From Pseudomonas rhizoryzae (GTDB taxonomy: Bacteria; Pseudomonadota; Gammaproteobacteria; Pseudomonadales; Pseudomonadaceae): a DNA stretch of 64,000 nucleotides. Positions 1 through 8,346 of this stretch are shown in pieces; within the stretch, counting starts at the first letter, position 1; each line of letters opens with the position of its first letter. Below the pieces are notes generated by a model that saw nothing but the letters and a program-made list of their open reading frames with translations, searched no databases and was not told where the DNA came from. Both the position numbers and the translations under genes were made by a program. Location: the NCBI RefSeq assembly GCF_005250615.1, contig NZ_SULM01000008.1, positions 1 to 64,000 of the forward strand. The letters are read 5' to 3'.

Positions 1-89
1 CCATTCAGGATGTGGAGAAAGGGAGCCGGCAGGCACATTCTACGAAACAGCATCGAGTGCTCAGGTTGGGTAGGTGCTCAGCCGGCTCC

Positions 90-118
90 GGGTAATGAGG
101 TAGCTAATCTCATTACCC
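90..118. terminator. Hairpin, possible terminator of a gene left of the window
   Basis: A perfect 10-bp stem (GGGTAATGAG at 90-99 pairing with 109-118) encloses a 9-base loop. There is no T run, so termination is only a guess. It lies in the gene-free first 529 bases, which otherwise hold interspersed repeats; no convincing gene was seen there. Confidence 0.3.
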
Positions 119-128
119 AGGAGAGATA

Positions 129-516
129 CAAGGTTGGGTTGAGACGGCTTTATCGCCGAAGCCCAACAACGCGGATTCGATCTGGGCACCGTTGGGCTTC
201 GCTGCGTTCAACCCAACCTACGGGGCGTCGTAGCGTGGAAAACGGCGCAGCCTTTTCCACTGGGGCATCGTGACGAGGGGCACCCTCACCCCAACCCTCT
301 CCCTGAGGGAGAGGGGGCTAGAGCGTAGGTTGGGTTGCGGCGGCTCTATCGCCGAAGCCCAACAGGGCCGGCGCTCGGGGTGATGTTGGGCTTCGCTGCG
401 CTCAACCCAACCTACGGGGCGTCGTAGCGTGGAAAACGGCGCAGCCTTTTCCACTGGGGCATCGTGACGAAGGGCGCCCTCACCCCAACCCTCTCCCTAG
501 GGGAGAGGGGGCTAGC
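129..516. repeat. 194-bp tandem duplication of a composite palindromic repeat
   Basis: Two direct copies start near 129 and 323 with an offset of 194 bases (for example CGGGGCGTCG at 221 and again at 415). Each copy joins three sequences that recur singly elsewhere in the window: an AGGTTGGGTTG...CCCAACCTAC inverted repeat, a GCGTGGAAAACGGCGCAGCC block, and a CCCTCACCCCAACCC...GGGAGAGGGG palindrome. This fills most of the gene-free stretch before kinB. It looks like a non-coding REP/BIME-type mosaic; the short reading frames across it are not credible genes. Confidence 0.85.
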
Positions 517-529
517 CGGGCCGCTTGGC

Positions 530-2320
530 TCAGGTCGGCAAGGTCATGAAGATCTGCGTCCCCTGGCCGGGGCGCGACACCACGCCGATGCGGCCACCGT
601 GCTGGCGGATGATTTCCTTGCACAGCGCCAGGCCCAGGCCGGCCCCGCCTTTCTGGCTGCCGATCTGCACGAAGGGCTCGAACACCCGCCCCTGCTGGGC
701 GTAGGCGATGCCTTCGCCATTGTCCTGCACCGCCATCAGCAGCTGATCGTTCTGGCGCAGCGCCTGGATGACGATCCGCCCGCCTGCCGGGGTGTGGCGC
801 AGGGCGTTGCTCAACAGATTGTCGAACACGCGCGCCAATTGCTTGGGGTCCAGGCTGACCCGCGGCAGCGGCGTGTGCAGCAGCTCCACGGTCAATTCGA
901 CATCGCGCTCGCGCGCCTCGTCGGCATGGCGGGCACGAGCCTCTTCCAGCAGGTCGCCGATCTCGCTGGGTAGCTTTTCCGGACGCTGCAGGCCGCTCTG
1001 GTGACGGGAGTAGTCCAGCAGGTCGTTGATCAGTTGCACCAGGCGATGGGTTTCCTCGTCCACCGTCTGCAGCAGATAGGCCTCGCGGGATTCCGGCGCC
1101 ACCTTGAGGCGCTCGCGCAACAGGCCGAAGGCCATGTGCATGCCGGTGACCGGGGTACGTAGCTCGTGGGAGGCACGCAGGACGAATTCGTTGCGCACCC
1201 GGTCGAAGGCGCGTTGCTCGGTGACGTCGCGCAGCACCATGAGCGCCCCCACGCTGCGACCGTCGGCGTGGTTCACCGGGGTCAGGCTCCAGGCCAGCAG
1301 CCGCACCTCGTCGTCGACACGGATTTCCAGGTCTTCGGGCGCCGCATTCAAGGCGCCGCCAGCCAGGACGCGCTGCACGCTCGCCTCGATTTCCGGCCGT
1401 TCCAGGGCGGCGATCAGGGATTCGCCCAGGTGGTTCTCGTTCCAGCCGAGCTGGCGGCAGGCCACCGGATTGGCGTGCTCGATGTTGCCCTGGGGATCGA
1501 GGATCACCAGGCCGTAGTCGATGCTGTCGAGCACCGCCTGCAGGCGTCGTTGACCGGCCACCAGGGCTTCGACATTGGTCTCGCTGAGGCGGTGCAGGGC
1601 CTGGGCCATGTTGCCGAAGCGACGGCTGAGCAGGGTGAACTCGGCGATCTGCGAGGTGGGCAACTGGACGTCGAAATTGCCCTGGCTGATGCGTTCGGCG
1701 GCCTTGGCCAGGCCGTCGATGGGACCGGTGAAGCGCTTGGCGATGCCATTGGCCGTCACCACCCCGGTGACCAGGATGGCTACGCCGATCATGGCCAGCA
1801 GCAGGGCGATGATCACCGCCCGGTCGTGGGCCTCGTCCTGCATGCGCTCCAGGGTCACCACGTAGCTTCTTTGCAGGTCATAGATACGGTTGCGTAGCGT
1901 GTTGAGCGTCTCCTGGAATCCCGGATCGGCGCGCAGCTGGGCGTAGTCGGTGGGCGGTGAGCGCAGGTACTCGGCGAAGCGTTCGTAACGCTGCTTGACG
2001 TCTTCCAGCACCGCGCGCTGTTCGGGCTGGCGCATCTCGCCCTGGACCAGTTGCAGGTACTGCTCGAAGCGTTGCTGAGCGGCCGCCAGGGCCTTGGGAT
2101 CCGGCGCGCCATCGAGCATCTGGAACAGGCTGTTGCTCAGCTCCTGGCGCATGTTCAGCGTCAGGTTGATGAAGTCCAGGTTGCTGCGCGTCTGCACGCT
2201 CTGCTCACGGGCCAGGTGCAGCACGCTGACCAGGCCCACCAGCAGGCCGATGAGGGCCACGGCGATCAGGGCGGAAATGCTGAGGAAGAGGCGGGTGTGC
2301 AGCTTGATCGGCAGTTTCAT
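530..2320 (-). CDS. kinB: KinB, sensor histidine kinase of the KinB-AlgB two-component system
   Basis: A 596-residue inner-membrane sensor kinase-phosphatase that partners AlgB; in P. aeruginosa the pair affects alginate synthesis, virulence and quorum-linked traits. Two membrane segments (about 10-34 and 168-190) flank a periplasmic sensor region. HAMP (about 190-245), PAS (about 257-365), HisKA and HATPase domains follow. The phospho-accepting histidine is His385 in the motif RASHELRTP, the same number as in P. aeruginosa KinB; GxG ATPase motifs (DNGEGI, GAGLGLAL) are intact. Its ATG overlaps the algB stop (ATGA, 2317-2320), so the two are translationally coupled. The periplasmic part appears the most diverged region. 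Confidence 0.95.
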   Translation of the reverse strand: MKLPIKLHTRLFLSISALIAVALIGLLVGLVSVLHLAREQSVQTRSNLDFINLTLNMRQELSNSLFQMLDGAPDPKALAAAQQRFEQYLQLVQGEMRQPEQRAVLEDVKQRYERFAEYLRSPPTDYAQLRADPGFQETLNTLRNRIYDLQRSYVVTLERMQDEAHDRAVIIALLLAMIGVAILVTGVVTANGIAKRFTGPIDGLAKAAERISQGNFDVQLPTSQIAEFTLLSRRFGNMAQALHRLSETNVEALVAGQRRLQAVLDSIDYGLVILDPQGNIEHANPVACRQLGWNENHLGESLIAALERPEIEASVQRVLAGGALNAAPEDLEIRVDDEVRLLAWSLTPVNHADGRSVGALMVLRDVTEQRAFDRVRNEFVLRASHELRTPVTGMHMAFGLLRERLKVAPESREAYLLQTVDEETHRLVQLINDLLDYSRHQSGLQRPEKLPSEIGDLLEEARARHADEARERDVELTVELLHTPLPRVSLDPKQLARVFDNLLSNALRHTPAGGRIVIQALRQNDQLLMAVQDNGEGIAYAQQGRVFEPFVQIGSQKGGAGLGLALCKEIIRQHGGRIGVVSRPGQGTQIFMTLPT

Positions 2321-3666
2321 AGCCCGTACTGCTTACGTTTCCGATACAGCGTGGAAGCATCGATGCCCAGGGTCTTGGCGGCCTGGTCAAGGGTCTCGCT
2401 GGTAGCCATCACCGCGGCGATATGGGCCCGCTCCAGGGCTTCCAGACTCAAGGCCTCGCCGACCCGCGGCGCACTGGCGGCGCTGCCGGTGGCAGGGCCG
2501 TCGCCCAGGCCCAGGTGGTTGACGTCCACCAGGTCCTGGCCGCAGATGATGCTCGCCCGTTCGATGACGTTGCGCAACTCGCGGACGTTGCCCGGCCAGC
2601 CATAGTTGCGCAAGGCCTCCAGGGCCGCCTCGCTGAAGCCATGGGCGGGTCGGTTGTAGTCCTTGACGAAGCGGGCGAGGAACCGCTCGGCGAGATCGAC
2701 GATGTCTTCCTTGCGTTCGCGCAGCGGTGGCAGGTTGAGCACGATGACGTTGAGGCGATAGAGCAGGTCTTCGCGGAATTCGTTTTCCGCCACCATCTGT
2801 TCCAGGTTGCGGTTGGTGGCGGCGAGGATGCGCACGTCGGCGCGACGAGTCACCGGATCGCCGACCCGCTCGTATTCCTTGTCCTGGATGAAGCGCAGCA
2901 ACTTGGGCTGCAGGGCCAGGGGGAAGTCGCCGATCTCATCGAGGAAGAGGGTGCCACCATCGGCCTGGCTGACCCGGCCGAGGGTGCTCTCGCTGGCGCC
3001 GGTGAAGGCGCCACGGGTATGGCCGAACATCTCGCTTTCCATCAGATCGGCGGAGAGCGAGGGACAGTTGATGGTGACGAAGGTCTTCTTGGCGCGCCGA
3101 CTCCAGGCATGGATGGCGCGCGCCAGCTCGCCCTTGCCGGAACCGGATTCGCCAAGGATCAGCACGTTGGCGTCGGTGGTGGCGACCTGGCGGGCGGTTT
3201 CCAGGATGCTCATCATCGCCGGGCTGCGCGAATCGAGACCGGCGCTGGACTGGCGCACCTCACCTTCCAGGGCCTCCAGGCGGGCGGAAAGCTGGCGGAA
3301 TTCCAGCTGCTTGGCGGCGGCCATGCGCAACTGGTCGGGGCTACAGGGTTTGACCAGGTAGTCCGCAGCGCCGGCCTGCATGGCATCCACCGCGGTGTCG
3401 ATGGCCGAGTGGGCGGTGACGATCACCACTCGCATCCAGGGCGCCTGGATACGCATCTGCTGCAGCACGTCCAGGCCGTTGTCCGCACCCAGACGCAGAT
3501 CGAGGAAGCAGAGGTCGTAGACCTGGCGGAGCAGCAGAGCCTCGGCCTGGGCCGCGCTGTTGGCCGTGGCGACGCTGTAGCCGGCATCTTCCAGACAGAA
3601 ACGAAAGGTACGCAGGATGGCGGCTTCGTCGTCCACGAGCAGGATGCGACCGCTGGTTTGTTCCAT
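2317..3666 (-). CDS. algB: AlgB, NtrC-family response regulator
   Basis: A 449-residue DNA-binding activator, the same length as P. aeruginosa AlgB, to which it is closely similar throughout. The receiver domain carries phospho-acceptor Asp56 (FLDLRLG) and the switch lysine in LVKPCSP. The AAA+ domain has Walker A GESGSGKG (172-179), the sigma-54 contact loop GAFTGA (219-224) and Walker B FLDEIGD. A Fis-type helix-turn-helix ends the protein (IDASTLYRKRKQYGL). It is the first gene of algB-kinB. Its upstream region is shared with a divergent sigma-54 promoter at 4042, which makes AlgB a natural candidate activator of that promoter (inference). Confidence 0.96.
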   Translation of the reverse strand: MEQTSGRILLVDDEAAILRTFRFCLEDAGYSVATANSAAQAEALLLRQVYDLCFLDLRLGADNGLDVLQQMRIQAPWMRVVIVTAHSAIDTAVDAMQAGAADYLVKPCSPDQLRMAAAKQLEFRQLSARLEALEGEVRQSSAGLDSRSPAMMSILETARQVATTDANVLILGESGSGKGELARAIHAWSRRAKKTFVTINCPSLSADLMESEMFGHTRGAFTGASESTLGRVSQADGGTLFLDEIGDFPLALQPKLLRFIQDKEYERVGDPVTRRADVRILAATNRNLEQMVAENEFREDLLYRLNVIVLNLPPLRERKEDIVDLAERFLARFVKDYNRPAHGFSEAALEALRNYGWPGNVRELRNVIERASIICGQDLVDVNHLGLGDGPATGSAASAPRVGEALSLEALERAHIAAVMATSETLDQAAKTLGIDASTLYRKRKQYGL

Positions 3667-3733
3667 GAAGGAGGACTCCAGGCCCGCAGGCCGAAACGCG
3701 CTAAAAGACAGAGCTGGCAGTTAGTCCATCATA

Positions 3734-3947
3734 CATCGTGCAAGTTGCAATCCGCAGGTCCACCAGCCAATCGAAAGCGGGCCTCGCAAGCATCGTGCAG
3801 ATCGCAACCCACCCGCTCCGGCGGGACCTGAAACCGCTGCAAGTGCATAAAAAGGGTCCGAGTCCGGAGGTTTTACCACTCAAGTCGCCGATCGACCCGC
3901 TGCAAAGCCGTCCTTTCGTAGTCGAGCCATCATGCAAAACGCAATGC
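3734..3947 (+). promoter_or_regulatory. Three related 20-bp elements upstream of the sigma-54 promoter
   Basis: Three similar sequences lie in the algB/small-protein intergenic region: 3734-3753 (CATCGTGCAAGTTGCAATCC), 3791-3810 (CATCGTGCAGATCGCAACCC) and 3928-3947 (CATCATGCAAAACGCAATGC). Shared core: CATCrTGCA-N3-yGCAA. Further TGCAA half-motifs occur at about 3838 and 3901. They may be binding sites for an activator or repressor acting on algB, on the divergent operon, or on both. The protein that binds is unknown. Confidence 0.5.
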
Positions 3948-3954
3948 TCCAGGC

Positions 3955-3976
3955 CATGCACCTTGCAAGGTGCATG
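3955..3976. promoter_or_regulatory. 22-bp perfect palindrome, candidate enhancer site
   Basis: CATGCACCTTG at 3955-3965 is followed directly by its exact reverse complement at 3966-3976. The centre lies about 100 bases upstream of the start site expected from the -24/-12 element at 4042, a typical place for a sigma-54 activator to bind. The palindrome contains the same TGCAA half-motif as the three upstream elements. Confidence 0.6.
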
Positions 3977-3993
3977 TGCGGAGCCGCTGGCAA

Positions 3994-4015
3994 TAAATCA
4001 TAAGTACATGATTTA
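3994..4015. promoter_or_regulatory. AT-rich inverted repeat between enhancer and sigma-54 promoter
   Basis: TAAATCAT (3994-4001) and ATGATTTA (4008-4015) form an 8-bp inverted repeat inside an AT-rich stretch running to about 4040. This is where DNA-bending sites (IHF) usually sit at sigma-54 promoters. The role is inferred from position and base composition only. Confidence 0.35.
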
Positions 4016-4041
4016 TAAGTAAAAAGCACTTTCAAAAAAGC

Positions 4042-4057
4042 TGGCACGCAGTCTGCA
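4042..4057 (+). promoter_or_regulatory. Sigma-54 (RpoN) promoter for the small envelope-protein operon
   Basis: TGGCACGCAGTCTGCA matches the -24/-12 consensus with the invariant GG and GC exactly 10 bases apart. It lies 51 bases before the ATG at 4108, leaving room for a leader with the Shine-Dalgarno sequence AGGAGAG (4096-4102). A palindromic candidate enhancer and AT-rich spacer lie upstream in the expected order. Confidence 0.8.
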
Positions 4058-4107
4058 ATCTCCTTGGCAAGCCGGCCTTAGGGCCAACGGAATGCAGGAG
4101 AGACCCA

Positions 4108-4362
4108 ATGATCAGCCAGACCCTTCGCAAGCACTTGGTAGGTACTGCGCTCTTCGCTTGCTTCGCCAGCGCCGCCGTCGCCGCTCCCCAGGGGCAGGAC
4201 GTCAGCCGCGAACAGGCACTCATTGCCTCTACTCGCATTGCCGCTCAGGCCATGGTGCCGGCAATCAAGCCCTTGGCTAGCCAAGGTGCTGGGGAACTCA
4301 AGGCCATCCCCGCACAGTCCAACGGTGACCGTCTGGTGAAGCAGACCCGTTGGGTGTTCTGA
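4108..4362 (+). CDS. Small exported protein, first gene of a sigma-54 operon
   Basis: An 84-residue protein that I do not recognise. A cleavable signal peptide is clear (basic MISQTLRKH, a hydrophobic core, then a likely cut after AVA near residue 25), so the roughly 60-residue mature part should be periplasmic. It is alanine-rich, has no cysteine after the signal peptide, and ends in RWVF. The start is supported by AGGAGAG six bases upstream and by the sigma-54 promoter at 4042. Two small membrane proteins follow at 4367 and 4627 on the same strand. The divergent neighbour is algB, which suggests an envelope-stress or surface role (inference). Confidence 0.7.
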   Translation: MISQTLRKHLVGTALFACFASAAVAAPQGQDVSREQALIASTRIAAQAMVPAIKPLASQGAGELKAIPAQSNGDRLVKQTRWVF

Positions 4363-4366
4363 GGCG

Positions 4367-4788
<422 letters not shown>

Positions 4789-4812
4789 CGCCAGATCCGT
4801 GAGTAGGAACGG

Positions 4813-4837
4813 ACTGCCGGTCATGACGACCGGCAGT
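4813..4837 (+). terminator. Hairpin after the DUF1328 gene
   Basis: ACTGCCGGTC at 4813-4822 pairs with GACCGGCAGT at 4828-4837, a perfect 10-bp stem with a 5-base loop 25 bases after the stop codon. Only two T residues follow, so it is a weak intrinsic terminator or a 3'-end stabiliser. Confidence 0.5.
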
Positions 4838-5002
4838 TGAGGCTCTGTCATCGGATTGCAGCTTTAAGCCGATTCAATGACACCCTCGAAGACGTCTCGC
4901 ACAACGGGACGCAAGGGCCACAAGGTCGGGACGCTCTGCAGTAGCGGGAGGGTTCCAAGAGTACAGGGAGTACTTTCGCACTCGCGGCGGACTGGGCTGG
5001 AA

Positions 5003-5072
5003 ACGACAACACCCCTGAATTCGACGGAGTTCACCACTTGGTGAAGGCCGCCGACGTCAGGGGTGTCGTCGT
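5003..5072. terminator. Long imperfect hairpin between convergent operons
   Basis: A 25-base arm at 5003-5027 (starting ACGACAACACCCCTG) pairs with 5048-5072 with three mismatches, and an inner 16-base palindrome (TTCACCACTTGGTGAA, 5030-5045) caps it. It sits 18 bases beyond the stop of the aaeA-type gene, so it may act as a bidirectional terminator. The remainder of the 301-base gap 4789-5089 shows no convincing gene. Confidence 0.5.
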
Positions 5073-5089
5073 TTGAGGAGCAGGAAAGC

Positions 5090-5989
5090 TCAGCCCTGCC
5101 AGAAGGCATCCCACCAGGAGCGCTCGCCGCGAGCATCTTCCAGTACCACGGTGCAGGTGGTACCGGCGGCGAGCAGCACGCCGTCCGGCACCGGGTCGAG
5201 GGCGATGCGCACCGGTACCCGCTGGGCGAGCCGTACCCAGTTGAAGGTGGGATTCACATCGGCGGTGAGTTCGCGACTCTGGGGATTGTCCCTGTCATAG
5301 ATGCCGCGGGCGATGCTTTCCACATGGCCGTGCAATACCTGACCGCTCATCAGACGCATCTCAGCCGCCGCGCCCACCTGCACATGGGGCAGCTTGGTCT
5401 CTTCGAAATAGCCGTAGACCCAGAACGAGTGGGCGTCGATGACGGCGAGCTTCGGCGCGCCTGCGGCGGCGTAGTCACCCTTGAACACCGACAGGTTGGT
5501 GACGTAGCCATCGACCGGGGCCAGTACCCGGGTGCGCTTGAGATTCAGCCGCGCCGCTTCCAGTTGGGCCTGGGCCTGGCGCAGATCGGCCTCGGCGGCC
5601 AGGGCGGCGGCGCTGGCGTCTTCGCGATTCTCGCGGGAGACCACCAGGCTATCGATGTCGGCGCGGCGGCGGGCGTTCTGCTGGCGCATGGCCAGGGTGG
5701 CCTTGCGCGCGGCGACCGTGGCCTCGGCCTGCTGCACGGCGATCTCGTAGTGCGCGGGGTCGATCTGCAGCAGCAGGTCGCCCTTGTGCACCCATTGGTT
5801 GTCGCGCACGGCGACCTCGGTCACCAGCCCGGCCACGTCGGGGGCGATGGTGATGACTTCGGCACGTACCCGGCCGTCGCGGGTCCAGGGATCGTTCATG
5901 TAGTGCACCCACAGCAGCCGGCCGAGGATCAGGGCCAGGCAGACCACCAGCAGGGTGAAGAGCACGCCGAAGAGTTTCTTGAGCATCAT
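5090..5989 (-). CDS. HlyD-family periplasmic adaptor of an AaeAB-type efflux pump
   Basis: A 299-residue membrane-fusion protein. One N-terminal membrane anchor (about 5-28) precedes a biotinyl-lipoyl half-motif (APDVAGLVTEVAVRDNQWV), a coiled-coil hairpin rich in Ala/Gln/Arg (about 80-150), the second lipoyl half (LAPVDGYVTNLSVFKGDYA) and a beta-barrel domain. AaeA-type adaptors link an inner-membrane FUSC pump to an outer-membrane channel. The gene is last in the operon (outer-membrane factor, FUSC pump, DUF1656, adaptor), starting 10 bases after the DUF1656 stop. Substrates are likely aromatic carboxylic acids by family, but the sequence does not show which. Confidence 0.88.
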   Translation of the reverse strand: MMLKKLFGVLFTLLVVCLALILGRLLWVHYMNDPWTRDGRVRAEVITIAPDVAGLVTEVAVRDNQWVHKGDLLLQIDPAHYEIAVQQAEATVAARKATLAMRQQNARRRADIDSLVVSRENREDASAAALAAEADLRQAQAQLEAARLNLKRTRVLAPVDGYVTNLSVFKGDYAAAGAPKLAVIDAHSFWVYGYFEETKLPHVQVGAAAEMRLMSGQVLHGHVESIARGIYDRDNPQSRELTADVNPTFNWVRLAQRVPVRIALDPVPDGVLLAAGTTCTVVLEDARGERSWWDAFWQG

Positions 5990-5999
5990 GGCAGTAATC

Positions 6000-6200
6000 C
6001 TAGCGATAGACGCACAGCGCCAGGGCGCAGTAGAGACAGGTGAACAGGGCCAGGCGCAGCAGCGCCGGATGCCAGACGAGGCGATAGAGGCCCACGGCGG
6101 CGAGCACCCGGTCCAGCGCCCAGGCGAGCAGGGCGGCGACCAGGAACAGCACCGTCACGGTGGGCAGGTAGAGGCCATGGAAGGCGATTTCACGTGGCAT
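6000..6200 (-). CDS. DUF1656 (AaeX-like) small inner-membrane protein
   Basis: A 66-residue protein beginning MPREIAFHGLYLP, a typical DUF1656 opening, with two hydrophobic helices (LPTVTVLFLVAALLAW and LLRLALFTCLYCALALCV). These proteins almost always sit between a FUSC pump and an HlyD adaptor, as here. Its start overlaps the end of the pump gene by 11 bases. The longer open frame upstream lies inside the pump gene and is not part of it. Confidence 0.88.
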   Translation of the reverse strand: MPREIAFHGLYLPTVTVLFLVAALLAWALDRVLAAVGLYRLVWHPALLRLALFTCLYCALALCVYR

Positions 6201-8346
6201 GGGAGATCTCGAGGTAACGGGCCAGCGGTCCCTGGGGATCGAGCAGGGCGCTGCGGATGAAATGCAGGTCGCTTTGCACCTGGCGCAGGGGCGATTCGTC
6301 ATAGGGCAATTCCGGCGATTCGGTCACCGCCGCCACGGCGGCCAGGGCGGCGTCCACCGCGGCCAGGGCGCGCCGCAGATTCTCCGCACCGGGCTTGAGG
6401 AAGAGGCGCACCAGGGCGCGGCCGACCACGCGGATGGCCTGGCGCCAGGCGCTGCCCTCGGCATAGTGCGGCGCCCAGGGCAGGCGCGCCTGCAACTCGC
6501 GTAACTCGATCACCGCATGGCCGATCTCCAGCACGCAGAAGGCCCAGCCGATCAAGCGGCGCTGGGCGTCGCCCTGGCCGGCGCTGACGCCATAGGCCTG
6601 ATTCAGCAGGTCGCGGGTCTGGCTTTCGAAGGCCGGCGCCAGGTGCGGCAGGGGCGCACTCACCGCCCGCACCAGCTGTTGGCGCAGATCGCGTTCCAGG
6701 CGGCGCCACAGCCAGGGGCTGTTGGGCGGCAGCAGCACCGCCGAGACCGCCGCGGTGATCACCATCGACAGCACCACGGCGATGCCGTTGTTGATGAAGG
6801 CGTAGGCGTTGTAGACCGGCGGATTATCGGGGATCGAGGTGAAGCAGAAGAACACCAGGCAGCCCAACCCGTAGCCCATCCAGCCCGGCCGCAGGGAGAT
6901 CCAGGTGCCGAGCATGAACACCGGCGCCAGGGTCAGCAGCAGCAGCGGCAAGCCGGCGATCCAGGGAAAGACGAAGAAGGTCAGGAAGAAACCGATCAGG
7001 ACGCCGCCGCTGGCACCGACGGCCATCTGCATGGCGGTGCGCTTGGGATCGGGCGAGGCCGAGGCCAGCGCCGAGACGGCCGCGGCGTTGAGCGCCAGCA
7101 TGCCGCCACTGGGATAGGCACTGGCGATCCAGAAGGCACCCAGCAGCAAGACCAGGAAGGCGCTGCGCACACCGGTGACCGCCGCGCCCAGGGCATTGGC
7201 CTTGGCCACGAAGCGCGGCTTCCATTGCTCGCGACTGTGCCGCGCGGCGGCCAGGGAGGCGTGGGTCTGCAGGTAGTCGTGCCATTCGCCGGTGAGGCGG
7301 AAGAGCAGCTCCACGGCGGTCTCGAAATCCCGCCGGTCGACATCGCTCAGCAGTGGCAGCTCGGCGCGCAGGGCCCGAATGCGCGGTCGCAGACCCTGGT
7401 GCAGGGCTTCCAGGCGTGCGGCAGCGGCAGGTGCGGCGCGATCGGTGAGGGACTGGCCACGCCATTCCTCGAAGAGGTCGAGCAGCGGTGCCCAGAGCCG
7501 TTCGAGCGCTGCCAGCGGCACCTGGGCCTCGCGCTCGCGCAGGCGCATCAGCAGGCGACTCAGGGCGTGCAGGCGGGTGGTCAGGGCCATGAATTCGGCG
7601 TTGAGCCGCGCCAGACGGCCGCTGCGCATGCGCATGTGCGGATCTTCGAAGGCCGAGGCGCTGCGCAGGCTTTCCAGCCCCACCGCCTCGGCGGCCAGGC
7701 GGACCCCGGCGGCTTCCAGGCTGGCGCGATCGAGGCGGCCGCGCAGGACGTCGGCGGCGAGGCCGGAGAAGACCCCCATGCGCCGATAGAGCGTCAGGCG
7801 CATGGCCGTGGCGCTGGTCTGTGGAAAGACCGCCGCGCTCACCGCGCCACTGCAGAGCACCCCCAGGGTGATGGCCAGCACCCGCATCACCGCCGACATG
7901 AAGGCGGTATCGGCATTCAGCGCGGCGGGAATGCCGATCAGGGCGGCGGTGTAGCCGGCCAGCATGCAGGCATAGCTGCGAAAGTCCCGATAGCGCGCCG
8001 AGCCGGCCACGCAGAGGCCGATCCACAGCGCCAGGAAGATCAGGAAGGGCACCCGCTCCTGGGCGAACAGGGCGATCAGCACCAGCATTACCGCCAGCCC
8101 CAGCAGGGTGCCCATGACCCGATAGAAACTCTTGGCCAGCACCTGGCCGCTTTGCGGCTGCATGACGATGAACACGGTGATCACCGCCGAGCTGGGATGC
8201 GGCAGTTGCAGGCGCATGGCCAGCCACAGGGTCAGGCTGGCGGCGAGCACTACCTTGAACAGGTACAGCCAGAGGCTGCCGTCGCTGCGCGCCCAGGCAC
8301 TCAGGGCCTGACGCAGGGGCGTGCCGGTGGCGGTGGTGGCGTTCAC
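6190..8346 (-). CDS. FUSC-family inner-membrane efflux pump (AaeB-like)
   Basis: A 718-residue protein with two blocks of hydrophobic helices (about 25-180 and 385-540) separated by a long soluble, leucine/arginine-rich region, the usual FUSC/AaeB architecture. E. coli AaeB with AaeA exports p-hydroxybenzoic acid and related aromatic acids. The start is a GTG whose GTGA overlaps the stop of the preceding outer-membrane gene, so translation is coupled. Gene order outer-membrane factor-pump-DUF1656-adaptor makes a self-contained tripartite exporter. Confidence 0.9.
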   Translation of the reverse strand: MNATTATGTPLRQALSAWARSDGSLWLYLFKVVLAASLTLWLAMRLQLPHPSSAVITVFIVMQPQSGQVLAKSFYRVMGTLLGLAVMLVLIALFAQERVPFLIFLALWIGLCVAGSARYRDFRSYACMLAGYTAALIGIPAALNADTAFMSAVMRVLAITLGVLCSGAVSAAVFPQTSATAMRLTLYRRMGVFSGLAADVLRGRLDRASLEAAGVRLAAEAVGLESLRSASAFEDPHMRMRSGRLARLNAEFMALTTRLHALSRLLMRLREREAQVPLAALERLWAPLLDLFEEWRGQSLTDRAAPAAAARLEALHQGLRPRIRALRAELPLLSDVDRRDFETAVELLFRLTGEWHDYLQTHASLAAARHSREQWKPRFVAKANALGAAVTGVRSAFLVLLLGAFWIASAYPSGGMLALNAAAVSALASASPDPKRTAMQMAVGASGGVLIGFFLTFFVFPWIAGLPLLLLTLAPVFMLGTWISLRPGWMGYGLGCLVFFCFTSIPDNPPVYNAYAFINNGIAVVLSMVITAAVSAVLLPPNSPWLWRRLERDLRQQLVRAVSAPLPHLAPAFESQTRDLLNQAYGVSAGQGDAQRRLIGWAFCVLEIGHAVIELRELQARLPWAPHYAEGSAWRQAIRVVGRALVRLFLKPGAENLRRALAAVDAALAAVAAVTESPELPYDESPLRQVQSDLHFIRSALLDPQGPLARYLEISHAT

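Noticed and set aside
464-973. Open frame beginning inside the repeat region and running opposite kinB
   Set aside because: It starts in the intergenic repeat and is antisense to the kinB kinase domain; short repeat-derived frames of this kind recur wherever the repeats occur.
2422-3831. 469-codon open frame opposite algB
   Set aside because: It lies wholly antisense to the highly conserved algB and its translation is low-complexity Gly/Ala/Gln without family features; high GC creates such shadows.
4864-5136. 90-codon minus-strand frame between the DUF1328 gene and the efflux operon
   Set aside because: It overlaps the hairpin region and the end of the adaptor gene, shows no protein-like pattern and has no ribosome-binding site.
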